Part shown: piece after piece, positions 1 to 11,784 of the stretch
How positions within the stretch are numbered: position 1 is the first letter of the stretch
How the letters are laid out: every line of letters begins with the position of its first letter
Source of the DNA: Monoraphidium neglectum
Taxonomy: Eukaryota > Chlorophyta > Chlorophyceae > Sphaeropleales > Selenastraceae
DNA: 32,290 nt
Assembly: GCF_000611645.1 (NCBI RefSeq)
Contig: NW_014013403.1
Span: 1-32,290 of the forward strand
Direction of reading: 5' to 3'
Translations under genes and position numbers: made by a program
The notes under the pieces: generated by a model
The model's database searches: none
The model's input: only the letters and a program-made list of their open reading frames with translations
What the model was told of the DNA's origin: nothing

Positions 1-25
1 CCCACCCACCCTTCACCCACGCACG

Positions 26-33
<8 letters not shown>

Positions 34-80
<47 letters not shown>
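34..80. repeat. CA dinucleotide microsatellite
   Basis: An uninterrupted CA run lies just upstream of the first visible splice acceptor of the modular gene, replacing a normal pyrimidine tract. A second, imperfect CA-rich stretch lies at about 467-590 in the next intron. Confidence 0.95.
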
Positions 81-85
<5 letters not shown>

Positions 86-92
86 CAACCAG

Positions 93-659
93 ACAAGTGT
101 GCCTGGAACTTTGTTGGCCAGACGAGGTACAACAGTGTCGGCCCCTTCTACAATGTGGCGTGGAACATCAACGGTACCATCCAGCGTTGGCTTATCCAGA
201 GCAATTGGTGAGCCTTTTGCTTTCATTACTCATTGTCACACATGCGGTGCTGAAATTTTGCAATGCAGGCTGTGATCTGGGCAGGATGCTGATGATTGTG
301 CTTGATTTACTGTTCAACCTTGGTACTGCGCGCGTCCTCTTGTGTGCCTTTTGTTCACACTCTATCTAGAGATCATGGACCTCTCAGAGAATGTGATCCC
401 TGGCGTGCCTATATCCAACTATGTGTTGAGGATGTGTGGACACATGCATCACACACCACGATAATTATGCACACACACGCACGCCAACGTGTAGGTTGTC
501 ATGCCAGAAATAGCGCACGGTCAGCACGTGCACATACACCATGTGTTCACACACACACATGCACACACACACATGTACATGCACATCTACGCGCATGCTC
601 AGGGACTTGAACACTGGAACGTGCAAGATTGAACTTGCTAATGGCCGTGTGAATGGCAA
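93..659 (+). other. First two visible exons of the modular protein (pre-repeat region)
   Basis: Exon 93-207 follows a CA microsatellite and an AACCAG acceptor, and ends at a GTGAGC donor in phase 2. It reads [16 protein letters not shown] followed by [16 protein letters not shown], a compact Cys/Trp-containing stretch unlike the later repeats. Exon 603-659 ([18 protein letters not shown]) keeps the phase (2 in, 2 out) and has a CTCAG acceptor, but its GTACCT donor is poor, so its 3' end is uncertain. The next exon starts at 773 after CCCACCAG and gives a Pro/Thr linker ([12 protein letters not shown]) leading into repeat 1. I recognise no named domain here. Confidence 0.5.
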
Positions 660-3600
660 GTACCTGGACAGCAACGTAGTCATATTGAGTTGCATGTGGA
701 GTGATGCCGCACACAGTTGCAAACTTTCCAATACGTTGTCTGTGGTGACTGTATCAACCCTTTTCCCACCAGTTGCCGAACATCACAGCCCACAGATGCC
801 CCACCTCATGCCCCTTCATTTTGGACCACAGATTGCAGCCCCTACACACTTGCTGGCACCAACAGTATTGTTGGGGCTGATGGTATCACTGGAAAGGGAG
901 CCGCTGCAGTTGCGTTGACTTTGGGGACCTACTCAACGGAGTATGTCAGCAGCAACAATGCCAAGTGCGTGTATGACACAGGCACAACATGGGCCTGCAG
1001 CGGCCTTGACATTGGCACCACTTTGGTCACCTTCACCGCCGACCAGGATGGTGAGTTTGCAGGCCAGACGCCAACGCCTGGCTCGTGACTTTCCCGTAAT
1101 TGCTCAGCCGTAGCCTGTTTGCAAGGCGTCTGGCATATTGGTGTCGACCGACGCAGCCGCTATGCGGGGGTGCGTGCACTTGTGGCTGTTGCAGCACGAC
1201 AATTGACCTGGATGGATTAACAGTAATTTGCTAGGCTTGCAACCTCCCTGATCAAGCAACAATCGTTCGCTGTTGCATGCAACCGCTGCAGCGTGTGTGA
1301 AAGCTCAGGCCGTCCAAATCACCGTTTCAAGTGAGTGAGCAGCGCACGCACGCCCCGGCACCATTCGCCTGTTGCCCTGCCTGCTTGCCGTGCCTGCGTG
1401 CAGGCATACCTGTCGTAGGCCTGGTGATGGACCACAAACTTCTCCACAAATGCGATGTAGACTGCAGCGCCTACACCATCAATGCTGGCGCTGACATCAC
1501 TGTTGGGACCGAGACCGTCACCGGGAAGGGCTCTGCTGACATCAATCTCTCCCTGGGCGGCTACACCGCCAGTGACATCACCACCAACAGCAGCAGCTGC
1601 ACCTTCAAGGCCGGCACCACCTGGACCTGCAGCAACCTGGTTCCTGGGGTGCACATTGTCGCATTCGCCGCGAACAAGGATGGTGAGAGCAAGATGTCGA
1701 TGTTTTACGCGTGGGATTGGGAACACCTGGAACAGGGCAAGCAAGCCCTGAGCATACTTGTCAAGCCGCACGCTAGCCGCCTGCGACAAGGTCCCCTTCA
1801 GTCAAGCATGCCTGCTAGGTTGCGGCGACCCTACCTTCCCTTCGCGGTCCGTCCCGCAATTGCTGCAGGCTGCCAGACCATAGACGTCGTCAAGATCTCT
1901 GTGACAAGTGCGCGGGCGGTGCAGCATGTGGAAGCTGCTGCAGGATCTTTGCCCTGAGTGTCTTTGCTGTGCCGGCTGACATTTTTTTTCTGTCAGCTCT
2001 CACCCACTGCACTCTTCAGCCCCCAATGTCCTTGCTCAACGCTGTGCCAACAGCACATGTTGCTGTCGCTCATGTTTGGGCATGCCATGCCCCCTCTCCC
2101 TGCTGCTGCCCCCTGAGTTGCAGACTGCAGCGCCTACATCATCGATGCCGGCGCTGATGTCGCTGTTGGGGCTGAGACCGCCACGGGAAAGGGCACTTCT
2201 GACATCAGCCTGTCCCTGGGCAGCTACACCGCCAGTGACATCACCACGAACAGCACCCGCTGCATCTTCAAGGCCGGCACTACTTGGACGTGCAGCGGCC
2301 TGGATACTGGTGACACCACCGTCACGTTTGCAGGCACCAAGGACGGTGAGAGCAAGGCAACAGGATTTTGTGCCCGGGATTTGGGACTCCTACATTGCCG
2401 ACAGGGCAGGCAATCGGCCCTGAGCACAAGCCGTCCACTTGGCCTACCTCTCGCCAGCCACCTGTGCAAGAGTCCTCCGCAATTATGCATGCCTGCTGGA
2501 CTTTGGTTACCCCACCCTCCCGTTGCCGCCTGTCCGACGATCCCTGCAGGCTGCCAGACCGCAGACGCCGTCAAAATTTCTGTGTCAAGTGCGCGCGCGG
2601 TGCAGCGAGTGGCCTTTGCTCGGGCTCTTTGTACTGAGGGTCCTCACTTTGCGGATCATATTGTGCTGTGATAGCTACCAACCACCCAGTTCTCAGCGCC
2701 CAACTGCCTTGCTCGACACTGAGACACAAGCGCGAGTAGTCGCTCACATGTGGGCATGGCCTGCCCCCCATGCCTGCGTCCTGCTGCCTCTTGATTCGCA
2801 GACTGCAGCATTTACACCATCAATGCCGGCGCTGACATCACTGTTGGGACCGATGCTGTCACGGGCAAGGGCACTGCTGACATCAATCTCTCCCTAGCCA
2901 GCTACATCGCCAGTGACATCACCACCAACAGCAGCAGCTGCACCTTCAAGGCCGGCACCACCTGGACCTGCAGCGGCTTGGACACCGGTGACACCAGCGT
3001 CAGTTTTGCTGCCAACAAGGCCGGTGAGTCAGGGTGTGGCGATGTGTCCGCACGATTGATGAAGGTTGAAAATGGCTCGTTTCGGACGGACACCATACAT
3101 GCAAGCGTCCTTGCTTGCGCGACTCTTGCTCACTACCCCCTTGTACATGCAAGTTGGAGATTTTCCCAGCAAACTTGCATGCAGGAGTGCAGCAACTCCC
3201 GCCACTTGTGAGGCCTGTCCTGCAACCTGCCGTCCCTGCAGGCTGTCAGAGCACAGATGCTGTGAAGATTTCTGTCACAAGTACGCATACTGAGCGTGCA
3301 GTGGGGGGAATCGTTGCAATTGTGCTGTGTTCCTTGCCATGTTTCTCCTGTGCTAGGCCAAGTTCATCAGGACCGGCATCCCAGCTGTCTGTCATTCGTT
3401 GCACTCTAGTTATCAGCACCCAGGCCTGCCTCCTGCTTCCTCTGTGCTGTTTCAGCACATTTATTGGTGCTTCCAATATGGCGTGCCGCCTGGGATGCAC
3501 CTCCGCGCTCCTCGTTGCGCAGATTGCAGCGTCTACACCATCGACGCCGGCGCTGATGTGACTGTTGGGACCGACAGCATCACTGGGAAAGGCACAGCTG

Positions 3601-6600
3601 ACATCACACTCTCTTTGGGCAGCTACGCCGCCAGTGACATCACAATCAACAACACAAATTGCATTTTTAAGAATGGCAACACTTGGACCTGCAGTAACCT
3701 CGTTTCTGGTGACACCACCGTTGCGTTCGCCGCCATCAAAGCCGGTAAGTGCGTAAGCTGGGCCGCGCCATCAGGGTTGAGGGTGGTGCGGATCAACACA
3801 AAGGCTGTGAGAATGCAACCTGCTGCACACAAGGCGCTTGCATGTCCAGCTTGCCCCTGGCCACATGTGCCAGAGTCCTCAATCCAGACCGTCCCTGCTG
3901 TGTGGAAATTTTTTGGCTCACCTTACCATTTGGAAGCGTCCCGTTTCCATCCCTGCAGGCTGCCAGAGCACAGATACCATCAAAGTTTTCGTTTCAGGTG
4001 CGTGGAAAATGCAGCTCGTGGACTTTGCAGAAAGACCTTCATCCTGCCCCTGCCCCAGCGGCTGCGGCGGTTCAGCTTGAGCTCTGCGGCGGGTCAGCTC
4101 CCATAACCCAGCCGTTTGAAATCACTGCAATAGGTTCTGCCCTAGTTGCGCTGCTCCGCAAGCAACCACTGCTATGAGCTCACCTCCCTGATATCTGCCC
4201 ACGGCTCTTCAGACTGCAGCGCCTACACCATTGATGCTGGCGCTGACGTCGTTGTTGGGGCTGACGCCGTCACGGGAAGGGGCGCTGCCGACGTCAGTCT
4301 CTCCCTGGGCGGCTACACCGCCAGCGACATCACCACCAACAGCAACCGCTGCACCTTCAAGGCCGGCACCACCTGGACATGCAGCGGCCTGGACCCTGGT
4401 GACACCACCGTCACGTTTGCCGCCAACAAGGCCGGTGAGCAAAGGGCGCCAGAGGTGGGAGCTGTGCACGCAAGCGGCACTGGAAGTACTCAATTCATAG
4501 CTGACACCAGCCATCTGCGCCACAGCCAGTACGATAGAGCGATCCGCTGGACTCCGGCTTACGCTACCCTCTCATCTTGGCCAATAACACCGCCGTGCCG
4601 TCCCTGCAGGCTGCCTGCACTCAGATTCTGTCAAGATCACTGTGACAAGTGGGTGGTCAACGGGTGGCGCATCGAACGAATTCTTGTGCACCCACCACCC
4701 TGTTGTTCCCTGTGCTGAATGAAAGTTGGGCGTGCCGGTTGAACTAGGGCATCCAACAACATTGTCATCATCAACACCCACCAGGCCACCTTTGTCTTGT
4801 TGTGCGCGGTTGTGACAGCATGTGCGGCTGCCAAAAACGCATGCCAAGTTTCCACTATCAACTCCTCAATTCCGCAGACTGCAGCGCATACACCATCAAC
4901 GCCGGCGCTGCTATCACGGTCGGGACCGATGCTCTCACGGGCAAGGGCACTGCTGACATCAGTCTCTCCCTGGGCAGCTACACTGCCAGCGACATCACCA
5001 CCAACAGCACCCGCTGCACGTTCAAGGCCGGCACCACCTGGGCCTGCAGCGGCTTGGACACCGGTGACACCAGCGTCACATTTGCCGCCAACAAGGCCGG
5101 TGAGCAAGGGTGGCCAGAGGTGGGGGCTGCAAATGCATGCGGCATTTAAAGCACTCTTTAGTGTACAGCGCCTGACCCACACCAGCCACCTGCGCCAGAG
5201 TCGGTACAGTGGGATGATCTGGTGGACAACTTTGGCCTGAGCCACCTTCTCATTTGGGCACATCTCACTGCTGTGACCGTTCTGCAGGCTGCCAGCACAC
5301 AGAGTCTGTCAGGATCACAGTGACAAGTGGGTGGTCACCTGGTGCATGAATGCATCAGTCGTCCAGCATAATGATATCAGTACGGTGCAGTGGACAAATC
5401 CTGCTGCATGCACCACCATGTTTTGCCTAGCTTGTGCTGGATCATTCCCAGGCCTGTTGGCTGAACCAGCGCACATCTATTCCAGTCGTCAACACCCACC
5501 TGACTTGACTTTGCCTTGCTGCGCGCTGTTTCGCAAAGCTATGTTGGTGCTAACTGCGACCAAGCATGCCCGTTGTCCTCCCCCTACTCCCGTTTGTGCA
5601 GACTGCAGCGCATACACCATCAATGCTGGCGCCGACATCACCGTTGGGCCAGACAGCATCACTGGGAAGGGCACTGCTGACATCAGTCTGTCTTTGGGCG
5701 GCTACACCGCCAGCGACATCACCACCAACAGCAGCACCTGCACCTTCAAGGCCGGCACCACTTGGACCTGCAGTGGCCTGGACACTGGTGACACCACCGT
5801 CACGTTTTCTGGCAACAAGGCTGGTGAGCAAGGGTGATGGGTCATGTCGTCTGGTACGGGGATGCGGAGGATCATGTTTCTCCCCAGCACGTGCGTTGAT
5901 CCTCATGATCACAAGGATCCACATGCATGCTGGGGAGGAAATGCTGTGGACAAGCGGGCCTCACCCAAAGGTGCACGCCTGCCAAGCATTCAAGAAACCT
6001 GCCTGTCCTCGGCGCCATAACACAGGGTACCCTCTGGGCTTTGGCTCACCCACCCTCCCATTTTTGTGGGCCTCTCCTGCCGCCTTTCTTGCAGGCTGCC
6101 AGAGCGTGGATACAATCAAATTATCTGTAACAAGTGGGCGGGTCGATCAAACAAGCTGGGAGGGCACTTGCATTTAGTGCCATCCTGCTGCTGAAGATTG
6201 TGTTTTGATGACGGCTGGCTTGGCTAGTACTCGTGCGACCTGAGTCAGCAGCACCTTCTAGGCCTGATGTGCTGGCCCCTGCATAGCATTCTGCCACACA
6301 AGCAAGATTCACTAGATTATTTCATTACGTCCCCTAACACTTCCCGCACTCCAGGCTGCGGCGCCTATATCCTAAATGCCAGCGCTGATGCCGTTGTCGA
6401 GGCGGACAGCACCACAGGAAAGGGCACTGCCGACATCAATCTCTCCCTGGGCAGCTATACTGCAAGTGACATCACCACCAACAGCAGCAGCTGCACTTTC
6501 AAGGCTGGCACCACCTGGACCTGCAGTAGCCTGGACACTGGTGACACCACCGTCAAGTTTGCTGCCAACAAGGCTGGTGAGCAAGGGTGCACAGGAAGTG

Positions 6601-9600
6601 ATGAACATAAGTGCTGGCTTGGAACGCCTTGGAACTCAAGAGGCACTGGAACGTGTGCGCCGTCATGTCAAGTCGCCTGCGCCGGAGCATCTACAACACC
6701 GTGTTTCTGACGCGATTATCCGGGGGCTGGCCCATCCCAACTTTCTGTATGGGGCCTGCCCCGCCCGCTGACGTCCCCGCAGGCTGCAAGAGCACAGTTA
6801 CTGTGAAAATTTCTGTGATGACCCCTGTGAACAGTAGGTTGATTGTTGGGGCAATGTTCTGATCCTGCTGCTTGACCATCCTGCTTGCCTGTGTTGGATC
6901 AATTTTTTGCCAGCTAGCTCAGTAGGTGGCAATCGTCCAAGCTCGTCTGCACCCATACGCAAGGTCCCCTTGCTATGTTCGTAAGGCAAGCATGCATCGC
7001 TGCGAATCACGCGTGCCCATGCGCGGCCCCTTGCGGTCTGCAGACTGTGGCCTCTACACCATCAATGCTGGCGCTGACAAGAGTGTACAAGCCGATTCTG
7101 TGACCCAGCTCGGCAAAGCTGACATCATCTTCGACCTTGGAACCTTCTCCATCGGAGATGTCACCTCGGACTGGGCCAATTGCACAGTGAAGACGGGCAC
7201 AACCCTCACCTGCAGCGCTCTGCCCGTTGGCGTCGGCACCATCCAATTCCAGGCCACCAAGGGCGGTACGTTTGCTGGAATGATCGCCTTCAATTTGTCA
7301 TGTTGCTGCAAACATATGCGCTCGTGAGGTCCACGACTGCTGTGTTGTTATCATCAGTGGCACTGTCAACACTAGAGGGTGACTATGAAGCCGACTCTAG
7401 CTGTGCCGCTCAACAACTGTGCGGCTCGTGCCTTGGTCGGCTGGCTTCACACTCGTTTGCACTGCAGGCTGCACCAAGGTTGACAGCGTTGCAATCACCG
7501 TGTCCAAAGGTGAGCAGCCTGCTCAGCAAGGCCCAGGACACGACGATCCTCGGCACCACTGGTGGAGCGTTTCCCTGCAATTGCAGGCGTATGTGACGTG
7601 CTTTTGTTCTTTGCCCTGCACTGTTGGTGGCAACCTAAAGCACGTCAGCCTTCGACCATCCTTGAGCATGCCTCACCCTAGCTCATTCCTCTGCCTGCCC
7701 GTTTCACTGCAGGTCCCATGGGGCCGCTGTGTACGTTAATTCAGAATGCCTCCTGCAACTTTCTCGCTGCATGCTCTTTGAACACCGCGACTGGCAGTGT
7801 CATTTGCACCTGCCCTGGCGGCTACAGTGGTGATGGTACTGTTGCTGGTACCGGCTGCAAAGGTGACATTGAAAATTTGAAGCTCACAACGCACTGCCAC
7901 GCGCAACCTTTGAGACCGTCTGCACCACAATTGTACCGCTTATGCCTTTGTGACGCCTTGCTGCGGCGAGTGCTGGTGGTTGTGGTGATGCTGTTGATAC
8001 TGGTGATGCTGCTGCTCGCGCTGCTGCTGTGTACCAGACATCCTACTTGTGCACGCTCCCCCTTCACGATCCGCACTCTCATGTTATGTCCCTCACTTGC
8101 CAATCACTACTGCCCTGTGCAGACATTGACGAGTGCGCATTGACGACCCCTGCATGTAGCACCAATGCTGACTGCGCTAACACTGCGGGCAGCTACACCT
8201 GCACCTGCAAGGACGGCTATCAGGGCAATGGGAAGACCTGTGATGGTAAGGTGGAATTCAACTCCTGCCTGCTATGCTCATTGCCGTTGGGGAGTGGAAG
8301 CTTCAAACTAGCATCAACAACAAATTTGGGCCGTCTCTAGCTTCGGGCTTGCCAGGCCACCAGGTGAAGTGCGACCACCATCACCCATTTTCTTATCCTG
8401 CCCAACTTCTTGGTAATTACCTGACCGCTCGCAACCATGGCCGTGATGCTTGACCACCGCATTCAGAGAAACCGTCATCTCCGGTGGGTCCAGGGAAAGG
8501 CGCGTGTGCAACTGCATTCGCCGTGCCAGCTGCTGATTTTGTTGAAAACTCCCCCATGGGATGCATACGCAATGCTCATGTTTCTGTCCTCCTCTCCAAC
8601 GTTCTGTCCCCTTTTGACTGCACCAGGTTGTCGCTGGAACTGTGGAGGTGAACGGTCAAACCATACAGGTGGCGGTCGAAGGGGTCACATTTGCCTCCGA
8701 CCCCGCTGGCAACATGAATCTGCTACAAGCAACAGCGTGGTGGTGAGTTGACCTTTCAGACAAAATCGGGTGGCAGACAGTGAGCTGCAGCTCTTGCTCG
8801 GCAAAACTGAAGCTGCGTTTGCCCAACAATACTGGCTGTGGCTGTCGCTGCTGAGGACCCTTTCGTGTTTGTGAAGCTGGAATCTGACACATTGACCTCA
8901 TCCCTGCCTGTTGTTTGGCCTCTCATCAGGGGTGACTCCAGCAAGGCCCTGCAGGTTGCTCAGGGATTGGCAAACATGGGGGGTACCACGGACAATGCTT
9001 TCTATGTGGTGTACCAGGTGTGTGAGATGCAACACTGCCGGAGGCACCACAGGCACTGTTTTGCGCTGAGCACGTCATGCCCACTGCTGATGGGGCATGC
9101 CAATGTTCGTGCATGGGCTTGCGCTGTGTGGCGCATTGACCACAGCCGTCTAGCTCCAGATGCCCACGTGCCTCACAACTAATCATCAAAGGGTGTTTGT
9201 TTTCCTGCTCATCCGACTGCCAGACGCGCGAGGTGTCACGCCACAGGGTGCTGCTGGCGCTGGCTGGGCGCCACCTGCTGAGCACCACTGTCCTTGACGC
9301 CTGGGCGGTCACTGGAGCTGTTGTCACCCAGGCGCTGGGCATCCCCGCCACCACGCGCATCCAGCTAGTTGTGGACGGCGCCACGGCTGCGCCACCCAGC
9401 GTCGTGATCAGCCAGGGCTCGGTGCTGAAGGTGGCCCGTGTTCCTCTTACAGAAGTCTCCTTGATCATCACACCAAGCGCTTCTGCTATGTGAGCGAGCC
9501 TGTGTGGTGGGGCAATCACTCTAGGCAGCAAGATGAGGCATTTCCTGAGCTGAACCATCTGTACTGAACAAAACAATCAAATTGCATTCAACATGATCAT

Positions 9601-11014
9601 AATCATCATAGAGTGATCCAACATAGTATGATAATAAACCAACGCTCAACACACTATCATACAGCACTACTGCGGCAATCGTGCGTAGGCGGCTCATGCA
9701 CATATCATACGCCTTGCGCCCATGTTGGGCCAACAGGCTCAGTCAAAATTTTGCACGCTCAAGGTGCTGCGCTGGGCACTTCAGTCTGACAGCTTGCTCC
9801 GCCAGTTCTTGCCTCCAAACACTCACTGTTGCTGCTCAACCGCACAAAATCCTGAATGTGCCTTCATCCCGGCTTGGTCAATCCACCACAGGTGCATATC
9901 TGATACACCGACCTGCACCAACTTCCAGCCTTTTAAGAGTCCGACTCCCTGGACCCTGCCATCCGGGAACGGCACCAAGACAGTGTATGTGTGGATCCGA
10001 GATGCAGCAAACAAGACCTCTGGCACACCCGGCTCTGCCACAGTTGGGTTGGACGCCAAATCGGGCCTGCTGGGCCTGGCTGACCCTACAAGTACCGCCA
10101 CCAAGCAAAGCAAAGTGGTCTTTGTTGTCACGGCGGTGGCAAAACAGATGTGAGTGGTGAAGGAAATGTGTACACAGGCTTCAAGGCTGCATACTGGTTC
10201 TGTCCCCGGGCTCATCGGGGGCTTTGTCTCTATTGAGCGCTGCAAGCAAGCCACAGTGATGGATTGCAGGCAGTCAGCAATGTGTGCACGCGCGCACACA
10301 TGTTACGGCAAGCGTGGTTGCTGCGTTCGCCCAGCCAGCCTGGCTCACAGCACAAGCGCTTCTAGTCTTGGCAGCTCTTCGGGAGCTGCAGTCAAGTTGC
10401 CCACACAGCGTGCAAGCTCAACGCCCGTGGGCTGCTCTTGCGCCCCCATCTGCACCCTCCCCAGGTGCCTCACCAGGAGAATACCTGCTGCGGCGAGCAA
10501 CTGCCTCAACTGGGAGCCATACATCGCCACCAAGCCCCTCAAGTTCATCGTGGAGGGCCAGCGCACAGTGACTGCCTTCTTCCGAAATTCCTCAGCAGAC
10601 AAACAGCCCTGGGGCCCGGCGAGCGCAACGTTTTTGTTCGACAAGACGGCGCCGAAAATGGCTGCAAACCTCATCAACCTGGGTGCCAAGTTCAGTGGCG
10701 GGAGCGGCACTGGCGACCTTACTGTCACGTTCAACGCGGCCGCAACGGACAACCCCACAAGCAAGGTCAAGGGCTCAGGCGTGAAAGACTATATCCTGGT
10801 GTACAGCTCGGCAGGCGTTGTGCCGCCATCCAAGTGCGCTGTCTCGTCCACGGTGGCCAGCCTGCCCATCACCTACTCGGCCGACGGCAAGTCTGGCGCG
10901 GCGGTGGTGGCAGCAGTTGCTGCTGCCAACGTCAATAAGTACAGGTTCAGGCTCTGTGCGCGTGACAATGTTGGGTTGGTTGCATCCGGCCTGACCCTGG
11001 TGGCTAAGCCCTGA
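93..11014 (+). CDS. Large modular extracellular-type protein: ten four-Cys repeats, two EGF-like modules, Ig/Fn3-like modules (5' end outside window)
   Basis: Exons read from splice sites: 93-207, 603-659 (weak donor), 773-1050, 1292-1330, 1461-1682, 1869-1907, 2124-2345, 2550-2588, 2802-3023, 3242-3280, 3523-3744, 3959-3997, 4213-4434, 4610-4648, 4878-5099, 5288-5326, 5602-5823, 6095-6133, 6355-6576, 6783-6833, 7044-7265, 7468-7509, 7713-7862, 8123-8250 (or 8245), 8627-8742, 8930-9017, 9224-9489, 9892-10149, 10465-11014 (TGA 11012-11014). Phase is continuous throughout; only the 8245/8250 junction has a choice. Domain order: a leader piece with [16 protein letters not shown], a Pro/Thr linker, ten ~87-aa repeats, two EGF-like modules, then beta-rich modules. 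Cysteine pairs, NxS/T sites and EGF modules imply a secreted or cell-surface protein. No C-terminal membrane segment is visible and the N-terminus is missing. Function is unknown; an extracellular matrix or cell-wall role is inference. The last exon could be followed by others I did not find. Confidence 0.8.
773..7509 (+). repeat. Ten tandem two-exon repeat units encoding an ~87-aa four-cysteine domain
   Basis: Each unit is a long exon followed by a short exon. Long exons: 832-1050 (219 nt plus linker from 773), then 1461, 2124, 2802, 3523, 4213, 4878, 5602, 6355 and 7044, all exactly 222 nt. Short exons start at 1292, 1869, 2550, 3242, 3959, 4610, 5288, 6095 (39 nt each), 6783 (51 nt) and 7468 (42 nt). 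All boundaries are phase 1, so units are symmetric and can be added or lost in frame. Typical long-exon pieces are [55 protein letters not shown] and [11 protein letters not shown]; the short exon reads [13 protein letters not shown]. Cys positions: NCS start, CTF, WTCS, GCQ. The pattern of short beta-like strands suggests an Ig-like sandwich (inference). Units 1, 9 and 10 are the most diverged; 2-8 are nearly uniform. Confidence 0.88.
7713..8250 (+). other. Two EGF-like modules on two exons, second of calcium-binding type
   Basis: Exon 7713-7862 encodes six cysteines in EGF spacing, ending [11 protein letters not shown]...GTGC. Exon 8123-8245/8250 begins DIDEC and continues [24 protein letters not shown]: the D-I-D-E-C start and the C-x-C-x-DGY turn are the classic calcium-binding EGF signature. 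Both exons start in phase 1 like the repeat units upstream, the arrangement used by shuffled animal EGF modules. If the strong donor G|GTAAGG (after 8245) is used, the exon ends in phase 1 and an extra microexon is needed before 8627; if the donor after 8250 is used, phase is 0 and fits directly. Confidence 0.85.
8467..8483 (+). other. Candidate 17-nt microexon
   Basis: A cgcattcag acceptor, 17 bases, then a GTGGGT donor. If included it changes phase 1 to phase 0, exactly what is needed to join the EGF exon ending at the strong GTAAGG donor (8245) to the exon at 8627. It would add Glu-Lys-Pro-Ser-Ser-Pro. The alternative is use of the weaker donor after 8250. Confidence 0.3.
8627..11014 (+). 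other. C-terminal Ig/Fn3-like beta-rich modules of the modular protein
   Basis: Exons 8627-8742, 8930-9017, 9224-9489, 9892-10149 and 10465-11014. Visible pieces are [52 protein letters not shown] and VTAFFRN followed by FDKTAPK. The Gly-Thr-Lys-x-Val-Tyr-Val-x-x-Arg-Asp-Ala-Ala and Asp-x-Thr-Ala-Pro patterns are known from Ig/Fn3-like modules of secreted and surface proteins. Exons 9892 and 10465 both start GTGC after exons ending AT, giving a Met-Cys at each junction, which suggests that the two modules are related. The protein ends ...LTLVAKP with no hydrophobic anchor. Confidence 0.7.
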
Positions 11015-11735
11015 TTCTGAACCCTGCAATCACGCAATACAACGCGGGTGCGTCCTTTTGGATTGAGTGGGGAGGCCCCCTTTGTCTGCTGCTGCTGTAT
11101 ACACGTGCATGCAGAAAGCAGTGGAGCTGGCGCCAGGCTGCACTCTCAGGACAAGACCAGGTGTTGAGCCGCATGACCGCCTTGTCCCCGTCAACTGTCG
11201 GTCAGCGCCACCTGCCCAGGTTGGCTGCGTTGTGAAATTCCATCTGATGTGTCTCCAACAAATGCATCTGAATTTTGCCGCTGAATCGTGGGGCTTTCAA
11301 CCCCATCCTCCCGCCATCCAGGCTCGAGGCCCCCATTGCAGTCATCAACTCGCTGCCCAGCCAGTGCCGGCGTCACAAGTCCCCAAAAAATGCAGTGCAC
11401 ACACATGATCTGTTGTGCATCGTGCAATGCACCCCATTTTTCCTCCATGGGCAGCCAGTGCATGCCTCTCATGCCTGCCTGCATAACGCAGCATGCTGAT
11501 CAGGAAATTAGTCACACTTGCGGCCTCAGAGAAGCTGTTCGTGCTGTCACAGCACTATCGAATTTGCTCGATCCAAACAAGCCTGGCCCCATCTTTGGAT
11601 TCAAGTGGCCAGGGCACCATGATGCCCAGGTGTTGCCTGCGCAGCGCAACGCCTCGGCGCCCTCCCTGGACCAAGCATCCCAATCGGCATGCTTCAAATC
11701 TTACCCACCTGTGGCCGTGGACGTCGCACTGACAG
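11015..11735. other. No gene recognised (downstream of modular gene)
   Basis: Open frames here are short and do not look coding. I found no TGTAA close behind the stop codon at 11014, so the 3' end of the modular gene is not located. Long frames reported across the gap arise from poly-C and N. Confidence 0.6.

Positions 11736-11784
<49 letters not shown>

Noticed and set aside
3246..6646. Minus-strand frames over the repeat array that repeat with similar sequence
   Set aside because: They are antisense copies of the conserved 222-nt exons and lack starts and splice logic.
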